Shown here piece by piece: positions 12,446 to 24,300 of a stretch of 64,000 nt of DNA. The stretch comes from Angiostrongylus vasorum (lineage: Eukaryota > Nematoda > Chromadorea > Rhabditida > Metastrongylidae), in NCBI GenBank assembly GCA_018806985.1, contig JADANN010000075.1, forward strand, positions 186,001 to 250,000, read 5' to 3'. Below the pieces are notes generated by a model, which worked only from the letters and a program-made list of their open reading frames with translations, was not told the origin of the DNA and ran no database searches. Made by a program: the position numbers and the translations under genes. Every line of letters starts with the position of its first letter. The first letter of the stretch is position 1.

Positions 12446-12899
12446 TATAAAATTTAGGTTTATCTATTAGAAATGTCACCATTTTCAAATGCTCTCTGAA
12501 ATCCGAAAAAAAAATTCCAGCAAACCAGAAGCTGATCATAAGGAAAAGAAGATATAATAGAATTAAACGATGACTGCAGCAGAATAAGCACAATTCTAGG
12601 GAAGCGAGGAAAAAAAGTTAAGAAACATGTCTGCTCCAGAAGTGTGGCAAAAAGAAATCTGTATAAAGCCGCAAGGATCCAGTTAAATGGCCTGTTAGCT
12701 TGTTTGAATGCGAAGTTCGGAACGAATACTGGCAGATGGTGCGAAATTGCCATGGCATCCCATATGCATGAGAATGTCGCCAGCCGCTAGGATATCACCA
12801 TTGTCACGTCTCGTAACCGAAAACATTACAGCGAAGAAAAACGGAAGGAAAGTCAGCTTATGAAAACAAATTCAGAAATTCAAACCGTTGTGGGAAAAA

Positions 12900-13080
12900 C
12901 GATTAGACTAAGGTGAAAGTCGTTGACCGACACCTACACCATCTTCCCTTTGTTGATGGTTTACCATTCTTAAACCACTTAGCACTGACCAAGGGAAATC
13001 CCTGGTGGCCGATTTCGACAGTGCTTATGGAAAGATTAGTTTTCGATCGAATCACAAGAAGTCGATGTTCATGCGGTAAG
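12900..13080 (+). mobile_element. possible LINE (RTE-type) reverse transcriptase scrap
   Basis: A stretch reading HLHHLPFVDG is close at the DNA level to the LHHLRFADDIVL block at 49255-49300 (shared ACACCATCTTC.CTTTG.TGATG). The rest has decayed beyond alignment by eye. Confidence 0.35.
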
Positions 13081-14199
13081 GATGTGTCAACATAACGAAT
13101 ACCACCGAATGTTCCAGTTACGCATATCTCTACCGGTAAGTCAACATGATGAGCGAGTTACTTCTAAGTCTCATCTGGAGGAAGTAAATGGGCAGTTGGA
13201 GGAGCTTACGACAAGATCGACGATGTGGTAAAGAATGGAAGCAAAAGACCCGCTTGATCATCTTTCCAAGGGTAACACAACCCCGTCCACCGCTGCTACA
13301 TTTAGCCGCTGTAGGCAGAAATAAAACAACAAGCCAAAGAAGTTGAAGATGTACCAATTTCTAAGCTGGTTCGCTTTTAGCATAACCGTTACTAAGATGT
13401 AGGTGCCCGCGCTTAACTATCCACCATATGCTGTTTGTGGCGAGAAATTCGCTTGAAGGATGATTTTTTTTGTAAACTTTTACTTTTAGAGAATATCTTT
13501 TCACCAATCATGTTTGGCGCCGTATCTGTGCTGGATAATCTCTTAAATGCATACGGAAAGTGCAACAAGTAGACTTTTTTCTGCAAAATAATTGCTTCAA
13601 AAGCAAATGCATGGTTACCAATGCATACGGTCCATAGTGCACATTCAAGCATACAATAATACCAAGCATTATGGTCATATACAACTTAATCATCTTACGA
13701 CCGTGAATTTAAGCGCTATCCGAACGTTCCGTATTTTTCCAGGAAGGACCAACTCTCATCATCGGACGCGATATCTCGTCCAGGTGAGGTCGCATGGTCG
13801 TAAATGACGTGTGCATTTTTAGGAATTCACGATAGGCACATGTCAACTTTGCCTTTTAATTCGAAGACAATGCTGATAATAAACAGAAGAGACATTTTAC
13901 AGTCTTTACTTTCCCCATCTAAAACTACCTTTTCCGTCGGTCCTTTTTCTTTTGCTACTACCGTCTGGAATAGTTGTTTGTTACTAGTGAAAGAATGTGC
14001 ATTGATCATTCATAAAGAGGTTAAATGAAAAAATGGTTTACAATGTATTTGTTGTCGATTTATTAAAATACCAGCCCAATTAATGGATGTAAAAGAACCC
14101 AACTTCATATTATTCTGGAAACTCACTCAACATTTCCTATAACGTTTGTATGGTTGCAAATACTGGCATTTCAAACTTAATAGAGCACGACAAAGAGAA

Positions 14200-14445
14200 G
14201 GGATAATGCAGAGGTAGTGGTCCCCCTTCCGTTATACGGATGGCCCAACCTAAACAGTCACTGGCTCGACCTTACACCGGGGCCACTAAACCTATCATTG
14301 CTTCGGGATCGGCAAATTAGTACCGGAGTTGTTAGAGGCAAGCCCACTTCATCTAATCTATGTGGAAACGCCTTGGCACTGCTATCTCAAGATTCCACGG
14401 AAAATCGACTCGACCAAAATTTAACGACATTCATAATTAAAGCAA
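14200..14445 (+). mobile_element. SINE family B, degenerate copy
   Basis: Contains CGGGATCGGCAAATTAGTAC, then GGAAACGCCTTGGCAC, ATCTCAAGATTCCACGG and CGACTCGACCAAAATTTAAC in the family B order. The head is strongly altered. Confidence 0.5.
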
Positions 14446-14745
14446 AAATGCGATTAGCGTGATGGGGTCGAGATTGTCTTATAAGTTTACTGAGCTCTCA
14501 AATCCTCATGTATTCAGTTATTCGCAAAGCAGAACGCATGTGAATATATTAAAGATGATTCGTTCGTTTTTGCTATTTGGGTTATTTTTGTAGATCGTTT
14601 TTGTGTTTTGGCTTCTTTTCCATGACTCTCTTTGTTCTTGAACAGTCATGATTTGTTCAAAACGGTAGAAAACGAGTCATTTAAAAGTGTTTATTTACAG
14701 ATGATTTTGGTCATTCTTAGGAGTAATCCATAAAGTTGTTTCAAA

Positions 14746-15075
14746 TTGGAAAAGTTAGAACATTCACTGGTTTCTGAATGTAGAGCAACCAGTGTTAAGA
14801 GATTTCTAGCAGTAGACACGGGTTTCTGGGTTCAATTCCCCGTTCCGAGTAGACCAAGTTTCCCCTTACTTTGGGGTTGGAAATTGCTACCAGAACTGCT
14901 TGAGAGGGCAAAAAAAACTGATCTGATATATCGGTAGCCCCTAGCCACGCGCCGTCAAGCATTCGCAGATGATAAGCCACACATGATGCATTCAGTCACT
15001 TCTCTACGAATTGTTCCGAATGCATGGCATCCCCCTAAGTCAGCGCCGAACGCTTTGTCATGCATCGCTCCACGT
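14746..15075 (+). mobile_element. SINE family A-like, old copy
   Basis: GGGTTCAATTCCCCGTTCCG stands as a B box. TGCTACCAGAACTGCTTGAG, a TATCGGTAGCCCC block, GATGCATTCAGTCACTTCTC and GTCAGCGCCGAACGCTT follow in the family A order. Heavily mutated. Confidence 0.5.
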
Positions 15076-15337
15076 TTTTGCTGAAACTAGTCACAACCAC
15101 GACAAAATGTCTTATCATCTCGTGCCCTTGGCAGGACGAGGATAAGAATAGAATGCCATCCACCCACTCTGGTTATAACTAACGTACAGTCAACATTCCC
15201 TCTAATAGTACACTTTTTTCGCTTCTTTTGATCATTTCCGATTCTGTGCTAAGAAGAAAACAATCTGAAAAATATTTAATGTGTTCTAGGTGGTAACCTG
15301 TGTCATATATGTAAAAAATTTATGCAATTTCTTCGTG

Positions 15338-15359
15338 TTTTCAGTACTCTTTGTGGCAG
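15338..15359 (+). promoter_or_regulatory. probable trans-splice (SL) acceptor and 15-nt leader of the NRAMP gene
   Basis: TTCGTGTTTTCAG ends at 15344, and the first ATG of the transporter is at 15360. A strong acceptor this close to the start, with no coding sequence needed upstream, is the usual picture of spliced-leader addition in nematodes. A cis-spliced leader exon would look the same. Confidence 0.55.
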
Positions 15360-18300
15360 ATGTCCGTCGAGAAGGATAAAAAAGAAGCGAAAATCGCTCA
15401 AGACACCTATGACATCAAAGTCGACATACCTGATGAGCCAAATACCTGCTTCAGTTGGAGAATTTTATGGAGATTCACCGGTCCCGGTCTTTTGATGAGC
15501 ATCGCCTATTTGGATCCGGGCAATGTTGAAAGTGATCTTCAGTCAGGAGCTGTGGCACAGTTTAAGCTTATTTGGGTGCTGTTGCTGGCACATGTGCTTG
15601 GTCTTCTTCTTCAACGACTTGCCGCTCGTCTCGGTGTTGTTTCTGGAAAACATATGGCAGAGGTGGTTTCTTATAGTAGAAAACATTCATTTCGTGGTCG
15701 CATACACTTTTTCTTACTCCAATTCATGCGTTTAGTCGATCGAACGCGCTTAAGGAAGATCTAAATAGCCTAAAAATAACTAAACATTTGATTGAATAGT
15801 CACGGTTTATTCAGCTGTAAAATGATTTTTTAGACAACTCACTCTTTTCCTTCATCCTCTATGAATTCATCACAATTAATCAACTCTTATTTAGTTAATG
15901 TGTTTTGTTGTAATGGCGATTTCGCCGAGATCAATCAATACCTATTTACGACACTGCTCCGTGGCAACCGCGGCGATGTGCGGTCATAACTCAGCGCAAT
16001 AAAAAGTTGTTATCAGTTGTTTGTAACAAAGCGGCTTTTCAGGGAAAGAAAAAGTGCAAATGTCTCATAAAATGATGACAATTGATAGCATTCTTCTCAT
16101 AATACTATCAATGCCCAGAATTTTGTGGATTTATTTGTGATGTAAATATTTTCAATCCGATGAAAACTGTTCAGATTGCTCATTCGTACTATCCAAAATG
16201 GCCGCGACTGATTCTGTGGATTATGATTGAGATAGCGATCATCGCCTCTGATATGCAAGAAGTTATTGGCACAGCAATCTCACTTTATCTGCTTTCCGAT
16301 GCAAAGTATGTCACGTTTTATTCAATAGCTACTGGTTGCTGACAAACGTTACCATTTAGTCTGTCCCGAGACCTCAACAAAGCGTCAGTGTTTTTTCTTA
16401 TTTCTAGTAATTTTTAACACTAGAAAAGACAACACCTCGTTACGGAGGGCTCAAAAATCACTTTCCGCTAGGTTACGTAGCGCATCTCAAGATAGCGGGC
16501 GGGGATTACGCATGTAAGGTGCTTGTCCACCAGCAATTCTGTTGGTGTATGCGATGGTTCCCCTGAACACCTCCCATAAATTGACTGAGTAGGTTTTGAA
16601 TTGTCGTAAAACTACAGTTGGTTTTTGACCTTTCACTGGAATCCTGTATTTTAGTTCACAGAGAACTTCAATAATCAAAATGAAACTCGTTGAAACATTT
16701 ACATTATTACTACTACTTTTATTACATGACCTGACATCAAATGTCCTACATTGTGCGGAGGCTGGCATTCGATTCTTTTTCTCTCATCCACCACAAACGG
16801 AAGTTTTTGTTTCTTCGTGCGTGGATTTGGCTGCTGGTTTGGAATTTTTCGCCTTCATCACTAATGTCATTGAGTGCTAGTCGAGTCGATTCTCCCTTGA
16901 ACCTCGAGGTGGCCGTGCTAGAGCGTTTCCACGTGAATTAGAAGTAGTGAGCTTGTTCCAGAGAAGACCTGTACCGATTTCCTGACACTGAAAGATTGAA
17001 AGGATTGGTGAGCCCAAGGCCGGGTCGAAGTAACGTTTGAATATTTGCGCCATCCGCATAATGGACAAAATCACTACCGACTTCCCTTTCTCAGCCAATA
17101 ATTGTCGAAATGCATGAAAAATCAGCAGTCGTCTAGCAGTGCTTCAGCAATGGATTGGTTCCGTCTGAATTGAAGAAGTTAGATGCGTCAGAGAGTCAAT
17201 AGATGATCTCATCTTCCAGGCACAACGAGGTCATCATAACCCTCTCTTCAAACGTGACTTCGGCAAATCTTTCGGTGCTTCATCTTCGTTCACCTCTGTG
17301 CAAAACTTCGCCGAGATTGTCGTGCAGAAATCATTTAGCTGTTCGTATCCTATATTCTTTTTCTTTCTTACGACTTCCATTTCGATGCAAAAACTTTATA
17401 AATCACCGTCCTACCGTACGACTGTCATCGGCTCTGAGTTTGAATTCGTACAAAAAATTTGACATGAAATTGAGAGTGAACTTTATGGTTCAAGAAAGAG
17501 AAGGCATGAATATAAAACATGAAATTCCATTTCAAAACAAGGAATATTGAAAAGAACACAGAAAACAACACAAGTTTACTTTTGCGACAACACGGGAGGC
17601 GATTCGAGGTTGCTCTCAGACAAATCAGTTCCATATCTAATCTGAGATAGTGCAGTCAGTCACTCAGTCTTATCTCTCTCCAAGAACAAGCATAAAAAGT
17701 AGAAGGTCTAATTTCCAAAACACCAAAAACAATCTAAAATAAAACTGAGTGAAAAAGAGAAGGTGGAGCCTCCTAGAACCTGATGTAGCCAATAAGAAAA
17801 AAGGATTTTTTGAAAGTTTTTGGTACAATCATCGTTACCCGTCTTATTGATTTCTTTCTTATTTTATCTGTTCACTTATCTATACTATGTGGACCTCTTA
17901 GGGATTCGTGTAGGGCAGTTGTGTGAAAATCACTGAAGTACACACATGGTCACTGCTCCGTACACCCGGGTCCAATTACGCCACCATTCTTATGGGGTCG
18001 GAAAATTCGTACCAGATTCGTCGACAAAAACCCCCACATTTTGCGTCAGTAGGAAACCACAAACCATTGTAGAGACCAAACATGCATTCACTCACCTGCA
18101 CTATGCTACGAATGGAATCGTATGCATGGCCTCTGAGCCCCGAGGATTGATCTATGACGAACCTATGCCATTTTTTCTCTTATATAGACTTTATCAAGGA
18201 GAAAGCGATTCCTCAAAAATGTAATTTTCAGAATTCCTCTATGGGCAGGTGTGCTTATAACAGTTTGCGACACGTTCACATTCCTCTTTCTGGAAAGATA

Positions 18301-21300
18301 TGGAGTGAGGAAATTCGAAGCGTTTTTTGCATTTCTTATCGCTTGTATGGCCGCGGCGTTCGGTTATGAATTTGCAAAGAGCAAACCGTCAATGGTAGAC
18401 TCATTCTGCTTTTTTTACCTACTTACTTGATGATCGGTACTTGGACGGCCCGTCCTAACCAGTTATGTGGGCTCCAGCATAATCTCCATTTTTGGGAAAT
18501 TTGCTGGTTAAGCCACTATCGTTTCCTGGAATGCCGAGGTCAGCCAGGCCAAAATCTGACTCAGGTCTTCGCCACCAGAGGCAGTCACAGCCATTGTGGA
18601 TCAGAGGGAGATTTGCCACCATGCGACTTTCATACCAGTACGGTGGTCGATCCTGGTATCGGTTTACTCTTAACTAGACTTCCTGATGGAAACGCCAGAC
18701 TTCTTCTGAGCTTGCGAGACCCTGCCAGGGGATGATCCCCCGTTGTACATCGCAGCCTGACGTCCAGGAACACCTCCCAGCCACGATGAGGCGGTAAGCC
18801 GTTGGGAGTTAATAATAGTTAGACAGTCAGACTTAATAGTTATGGTAATTAAAACAAGTAGCGGATTTTTTCACATTATGGAAGCAAATCAGTTTTTTTT
18901 TTCAAAAAAAATTCCAAGGCAATCGTCGGCAACGATGGCGCTAACACTAACCTTATTTGTATTCTCAATGGATCCATGCAAAACATACAATATATACATT
19001 ACGGTCCCCACTCTGGTTAACATTCCAGTAAATTTTGACGTTCTCGAGATCTTGTTGGCACTCTGGAAATGATATACCTAAAGCAAAAAGTACTACATGG
19101 TTTAATGGAAAACGAATTTTGTAAAACAGTAGTCTCAGTCGTGCTTGAAGAACTTTCAAAAGCTTAGTAGTACAAGAAGCATAGAGGATAAAAGATAAAG
19201 TAAAGTTCTCGGCTTTCATTAACCTCCAAGGGATCCGCCATGCATTCAACCTCATCAAACATCATTGGATGTCACTGAATGAACATCTGGCCTATATAAT
19301 TACTTGCAGTGCTTCACCGTTGTATCGAGTAGGTGCCGCTATCTTCCCAGAGAGAGTGTGGCCAATTTGCCGACCCCTGCAGGGATAGAGGGCTTAGTAA
19401 GTCTGGGATGTGTTGTCGGGCTCAAGTGTATTGCAGAGCACCTCTAACCGCTGCGCCATAGGCCCCCAGTAATTGAAGTGGAGATATAACAGTTATACAG
19501 TAGTGGCCTAAACCTTAGAGTAAGGATAGAGAGTTAGTGAAGCAGCAAAGCATCAAGATCGGTTCTTGGCTTGAAAGTACGTACTGGCGTTTTCTCCATT
19601 GCCTTCTCTCTCACCACAGCGAATGGTCAAATCCTGAGACTTAAACTGCCATGTGCGTTCAGAAATTCATAAAGTGCATTTTTACTCGAAGACTTGCCAA
19701 AGATGTGACTGCTAGGCAGCGTACATTTTTCTCTTCGATCCACGTGGGCTAAGCCAAAGTTTCGCTATAAACTTCTGGAAAAAGGCGGGTACGCCAGCCT
19801 AAAGATTCTAGGATATATGCTTGCAATAACAGAAACAGCAAAATAGGTACTATCGGATGTCGTTAGATGTATGCCCTTTCGGTTTCCTAGTTTCCTATTT
19901 TCGCATCCTTAGTGTTGAAACTAAGCGCTATGGTATTCATTTCAGGGCTCACTATTCACCGGTATGGTGGTACCGTGGTGCACCGATTGTGGTCCTTCCC
20001 AGTTCCTGCAAGGTGTGTCAATCGTCGGAGCGGTGATTATGCCACACAATCTCTACCTTCATTCGGCACTCGTCAAAGTATTTCCCAAATTTAGTTCAAA
20101 AACACTTCAACAAAAACAATCTAGGAACTGTTCACTATAATTCTTTCTACTTCAATTCAATCAATGCCGAGGTTAATAGAAAGTCGGATGTGGGAGTTAC
20201 TGCAAGATGTTCACCATATTTATCAATCACAAAAACCTAATGCGCAAACGGAGACTGGAAACTCCACCCTAAGGACTGGGCTTTCATATTCGAAGAACCA
20301 CTAGAGTTCCGACATAAAGTCTTTAATTTTGACGATGCACCTGCTATGGAGCAACTTTTTATAGCTCACAAAAACTGGAAGTCAGATGTAACGAGTACCA
20401 GGCCATAAGCAAGATGTGAAAGTGTGGAGCTATAACCACAATGATGCTGAGTTATTTGCAAGAATCCGGGCCGCAGGTCTCTACGGTAGTGACCGAACAC
20501 GCTGCTCTTTCCTAGGGCTAACACCTTCACCACTGCGCCATGTGGGTCCATCGTTCCGGCTTTCTCTCAGTCGCGTTTTGAAGGTTCCATCAGCAATCAC
20601 CCATCAACGGAATTGATCTAGTGATCTACAGTGCGATTTATGCTACAACTTCGGCTTAACTAGGTTCGATTCCGATTTATGTTCACCATACGTGATTTGT
20701 GCAGACACCTGCGATGCTGAGTTTTGCAAATATCTTAACATCATTGTGGTTATACTTCACATCGTGCTCTGCCGTTAAAAAAGAATAGGCACTAAATAAA
20801 AAGTAACTGCAGTCTAGAACTATTTCTCAGCAAGGCGATTCCAGCTGTTGATAAATCATTAGTGTCACCTGCTGTGCAGTACTTAGTACTTTCGTAGAGG
20901 AGACTGATTAGAGCTCGTCCTAGTTGCTCGTACTCCACCGCAACCGCCATTCAACAGAGATTCTTTATCTAGACATTGGGGTAGATACGTCCGTCGTCCA
21001 GCAACAGTTTAAATTTCATTGTTTTTTCCCAGAACAGTTAATGTAGGTGTACTTTGTAGCGTGTTGTTTCGTTCTCAAATGAACTGAAGAGAATTCTCAC
21101 AGCGCCAACATTAAGCAGCGCGTGTAGGTTTCCAGTTCTCACACCTCTCACCTGGCTTTTTAGACAACTCCTTCCTATGCGTGTGCAGCTGGAGGAGCTG
21201 ACAAACCTTCAGAACAGCCCAGCCCATTTTTGTTAACTAATTTGAAATCCGTAGGAGGTCGTTCACAGTAGACAACTATGTGCACGTGGTCATCGATGTT

Positions 21301-24300
21301 GAGGTGGCAATAAACCAGCAACTCAGTTAGTTCGCGCCTAGTCTCATCGTCTTCCAGCTGTCTTCGCATCTCGTTGTCTTCAACGGAATATGGCCCGTAA
21401 GGCGAAGAAACCCACAAAGACATAGCGGTGCCTGCAGGTGTCTTCACCTAACTCGCAGTTCGTAGTGACGGCTCATACTGTTTCAAATAGTACACCATTG
21501 CAACTCACCTGAAACACATTTGAAAAAGGGAGAAAACAGTACACCAGTCCAACATGTGGAATGGAATCTGAGTAAGAGGCTAGGTTTGTAATTCGCGCAA
21601 GAAACAAAAAAATTTTCTATAATAATTAGTAATATGCTTTTCCAAGTGTTTTTTAGAGTCGCTCTATCGATCGAACTAGGATGTCGAAGGTCAGCGAGGC
21701 GAACAAGTACTACTTCATCGAGTCATTTTTCGCCTTGTTCTGTTCATTTTGGATCAACGTTCTGGTTGTTGCTGTGTTTGCCGAAGGACTCTATAACAAG
21801 ACGAACGGTGACGTGGTATGTTTGAAATATGCTCTGCATGGAAAACTGCACGAACAGTACATTAAACCACAATAATACAATCGTTATTAGATGTTTTGAT
21901 TAATGAAGTACCAAACTAAATTTACACTCAGGCGTTTATGAACATGTCTTTGAAAGAATTATAAAGTTGTTGTTTATTAACATAATTGTTATTTGCCCGA
22001 TGCAATCAAAGATATGGTACCATTCTTATTTATATCAGTTATCTGAAACGTCCTCCCAACGATTTACCGTGTCATCGTGGCTGGCAGGTATTCCTGCCTG
22101 GATATCGGGCTGCGATGTACAGCGGGGGGGTTCATCCCCGGAAGCGTCACCCAAGCTGAGAAGGAGTCCGGCGTTTCCATCAGCAAGCCTAGCTAAGAGT
22201 AAACCAATACCAGGGTCCACCACCGTCCTGGTATCAAACAAGTCGCACGGTGGCAAATCTCCCTCTGATTCACAAGTGCAGCGACTGCATGTGGTGTTGA
22301 CGACGTGGGCCAGACTAACCTCGGGACTCCAGAGAAACACAATGGCTAAACTAGCAAAAATCCGAAAAATGGAGAATATGCTGGGCCCGCACAATTAGTG
22401 AGGCCGGGAGGACGGGCTGTCCAAGTATCCAAGTAAATAAGTAAGTATTTGAACTGTTGCAGAGACACGACTGCTACACTATCGACAATCAGATGCCGGA
22501 TTTCTACAAAGTGATTTTTGAAAATAATACCGAGCCAGCCGAGAGCGATATCTTCCACGCTGGAATATTTCTAGGTTAGAGAAACACTTTCTGGATGCAG
22601 CACTCACTCATTTTCGTTCACAACTAAATGTCTTAACGTTGGAGATCCAAAACCCCGCTTTGTGGGTGCGCCTAATTCTTCACTGCGTGCAGTATGATGT
22701 GAAAAACTGGTTCGGAAAAGGCTTTCTGCGAACTACTAAATGTAGGAGACGGTTTTTTGTGAACCATATATGACCTAGCATCTATATTGGGCGTAATGTC
22801 AATAGGATATCGAAAGTAAGACACAGAAGCGAATTTTAAAAAAGAAAGCCTTAAAAAACGCATTGTAATCACTGCACGCGACCCACTCTATCCTTCCGTA
22901 CACGCATTGGTACCAGTGCGCACGGTCATTTATGTTCTGCCGATCACAAAGAGAAACAAAAAAGGCCGTTTCAAACAGTTGCTGTTCCTTGTATCGTTAC
23001 AAGTGATTTCTCCCAACGCAAGGAGATTACATTAACGACTTTATATGACAACATGCAAAAACGTGTTATTTAATGTATTCAAACCGTTATAAGATTTTAA
23101 AGAAAGCATGAGACTGAGATCGTAGGCTGTACGTTCGGTGTCGGTGCGCTTTATGTGTGGGCCATTGGAATTTTGGCTGCTGGTCAATCGTCCACCATGA
23201 CCGGCACCTATGCCGGACAATTCGCCATGGAGGTTCGCCGTTTTTGAACTCCGTGTATGTGCATGTGTGCCTTTACATATACATGTATATATATGTATGT
23301 ACATGAATTTGTAGCATATTTATATATATATATATATATTTGCTCATATATGAGTACGTCAGTGAGTATAGGGAGTGTCAGTGTCTCTGTGCATGTGATT
23401 TCTTCAACAATCCTAGTCGAATGTGTTATTTCTTCAGGGTTTTGTTCAAATCAAACTGCCACGTTGGAAGCGGGTTCTTGTGACGAGGTCGGTGAATTAT
23501 GCAAATCTTAATAGCAACTCAATGTTTCTATTTTAGTCTTATTTTTTTATTTTTTTTAATTTTATTTTGTTTTTTTATCCTATTTTTTTTGTTTTTTGTC
23601 CTTTTTGTTTTTTTATTTTTCTATTTTTTTCATTAGGCCCAAGATTTCTAATCCTTGGCTTCAACCAACAACCGCCCCAGATTTAAGGTTTTCTTTTCAG
23701 TCGACCATTTGCTTTGGTACGATAAATTTCATTGTGTGACACGTATACAGATTGGTGCAATCGTAAAACTTTTTTAGCGGCAGAGTATGTATTGCGAAAT
23801 ATAACTTTAATGATGTTGAGATATTTGCAAAACTCCGGACCGCAGGTGTCTACGGTGGGGAACGAACGCGGTATTGTCCTTTCCGGGGAGTAGCACGCTC
23901 ACCACCACACCATGCGGGTCCTTCGTTTCAGCCTGTCTCTCAGCTAGTTCTATTGATCTTTTGCCATCAGCAATCACCCGTCAGCGTGTTCACCCGTTAA
24001 CTGGGTTCGTTGCCGATTTGGGCCCCCCAGATCAATCCCGCTGACGGGTGATTACTGATAGCAAAAGATCAATAAAACTAGCTGAGAGACAGGCGAAACG
24101 AAGGACTCGCATGGTGTGGGGGTGAGCGCGCTACTCCCCGGAAAGGACAATAGCGCGTTCGTTCCCCACCGTAGACACCTGCGGTCGGAGTTTTGCAAAT
24201 ATCTCAGCATCATTAAAGTTATATTTCGCAATACTGTTGATAGTTTCAAGATGTCCCAAAAGTCACGCATAATTAGCCGTTTTTCCGCAGAAATAATAAC

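Larger units (their letters stand above)
10997..15337. other. intergenic region between the divergent degenerin and NRAMP genes
   Basis: About 4.3 kb with no coding exon that I can support. It holds SINE B copies (11305-11520, 12084-12445 and 14200-14445), a divergent SINE A-like copy (14746-15075), a TA microsatellite (11627-11669) and a possible LINE scrap (12900-13080). The promoters of both flanking genes should lie here, but no element is recognisable. Confidence 0.6.

Noticed and set aside
22035..22398. Open frames of 119 to 143 codons on both strands, with relatives at 52097-52570
   Set aside because: They coincide with family C copies; the wording recurs at every copy with stops in different places, so there is no conserved protein.
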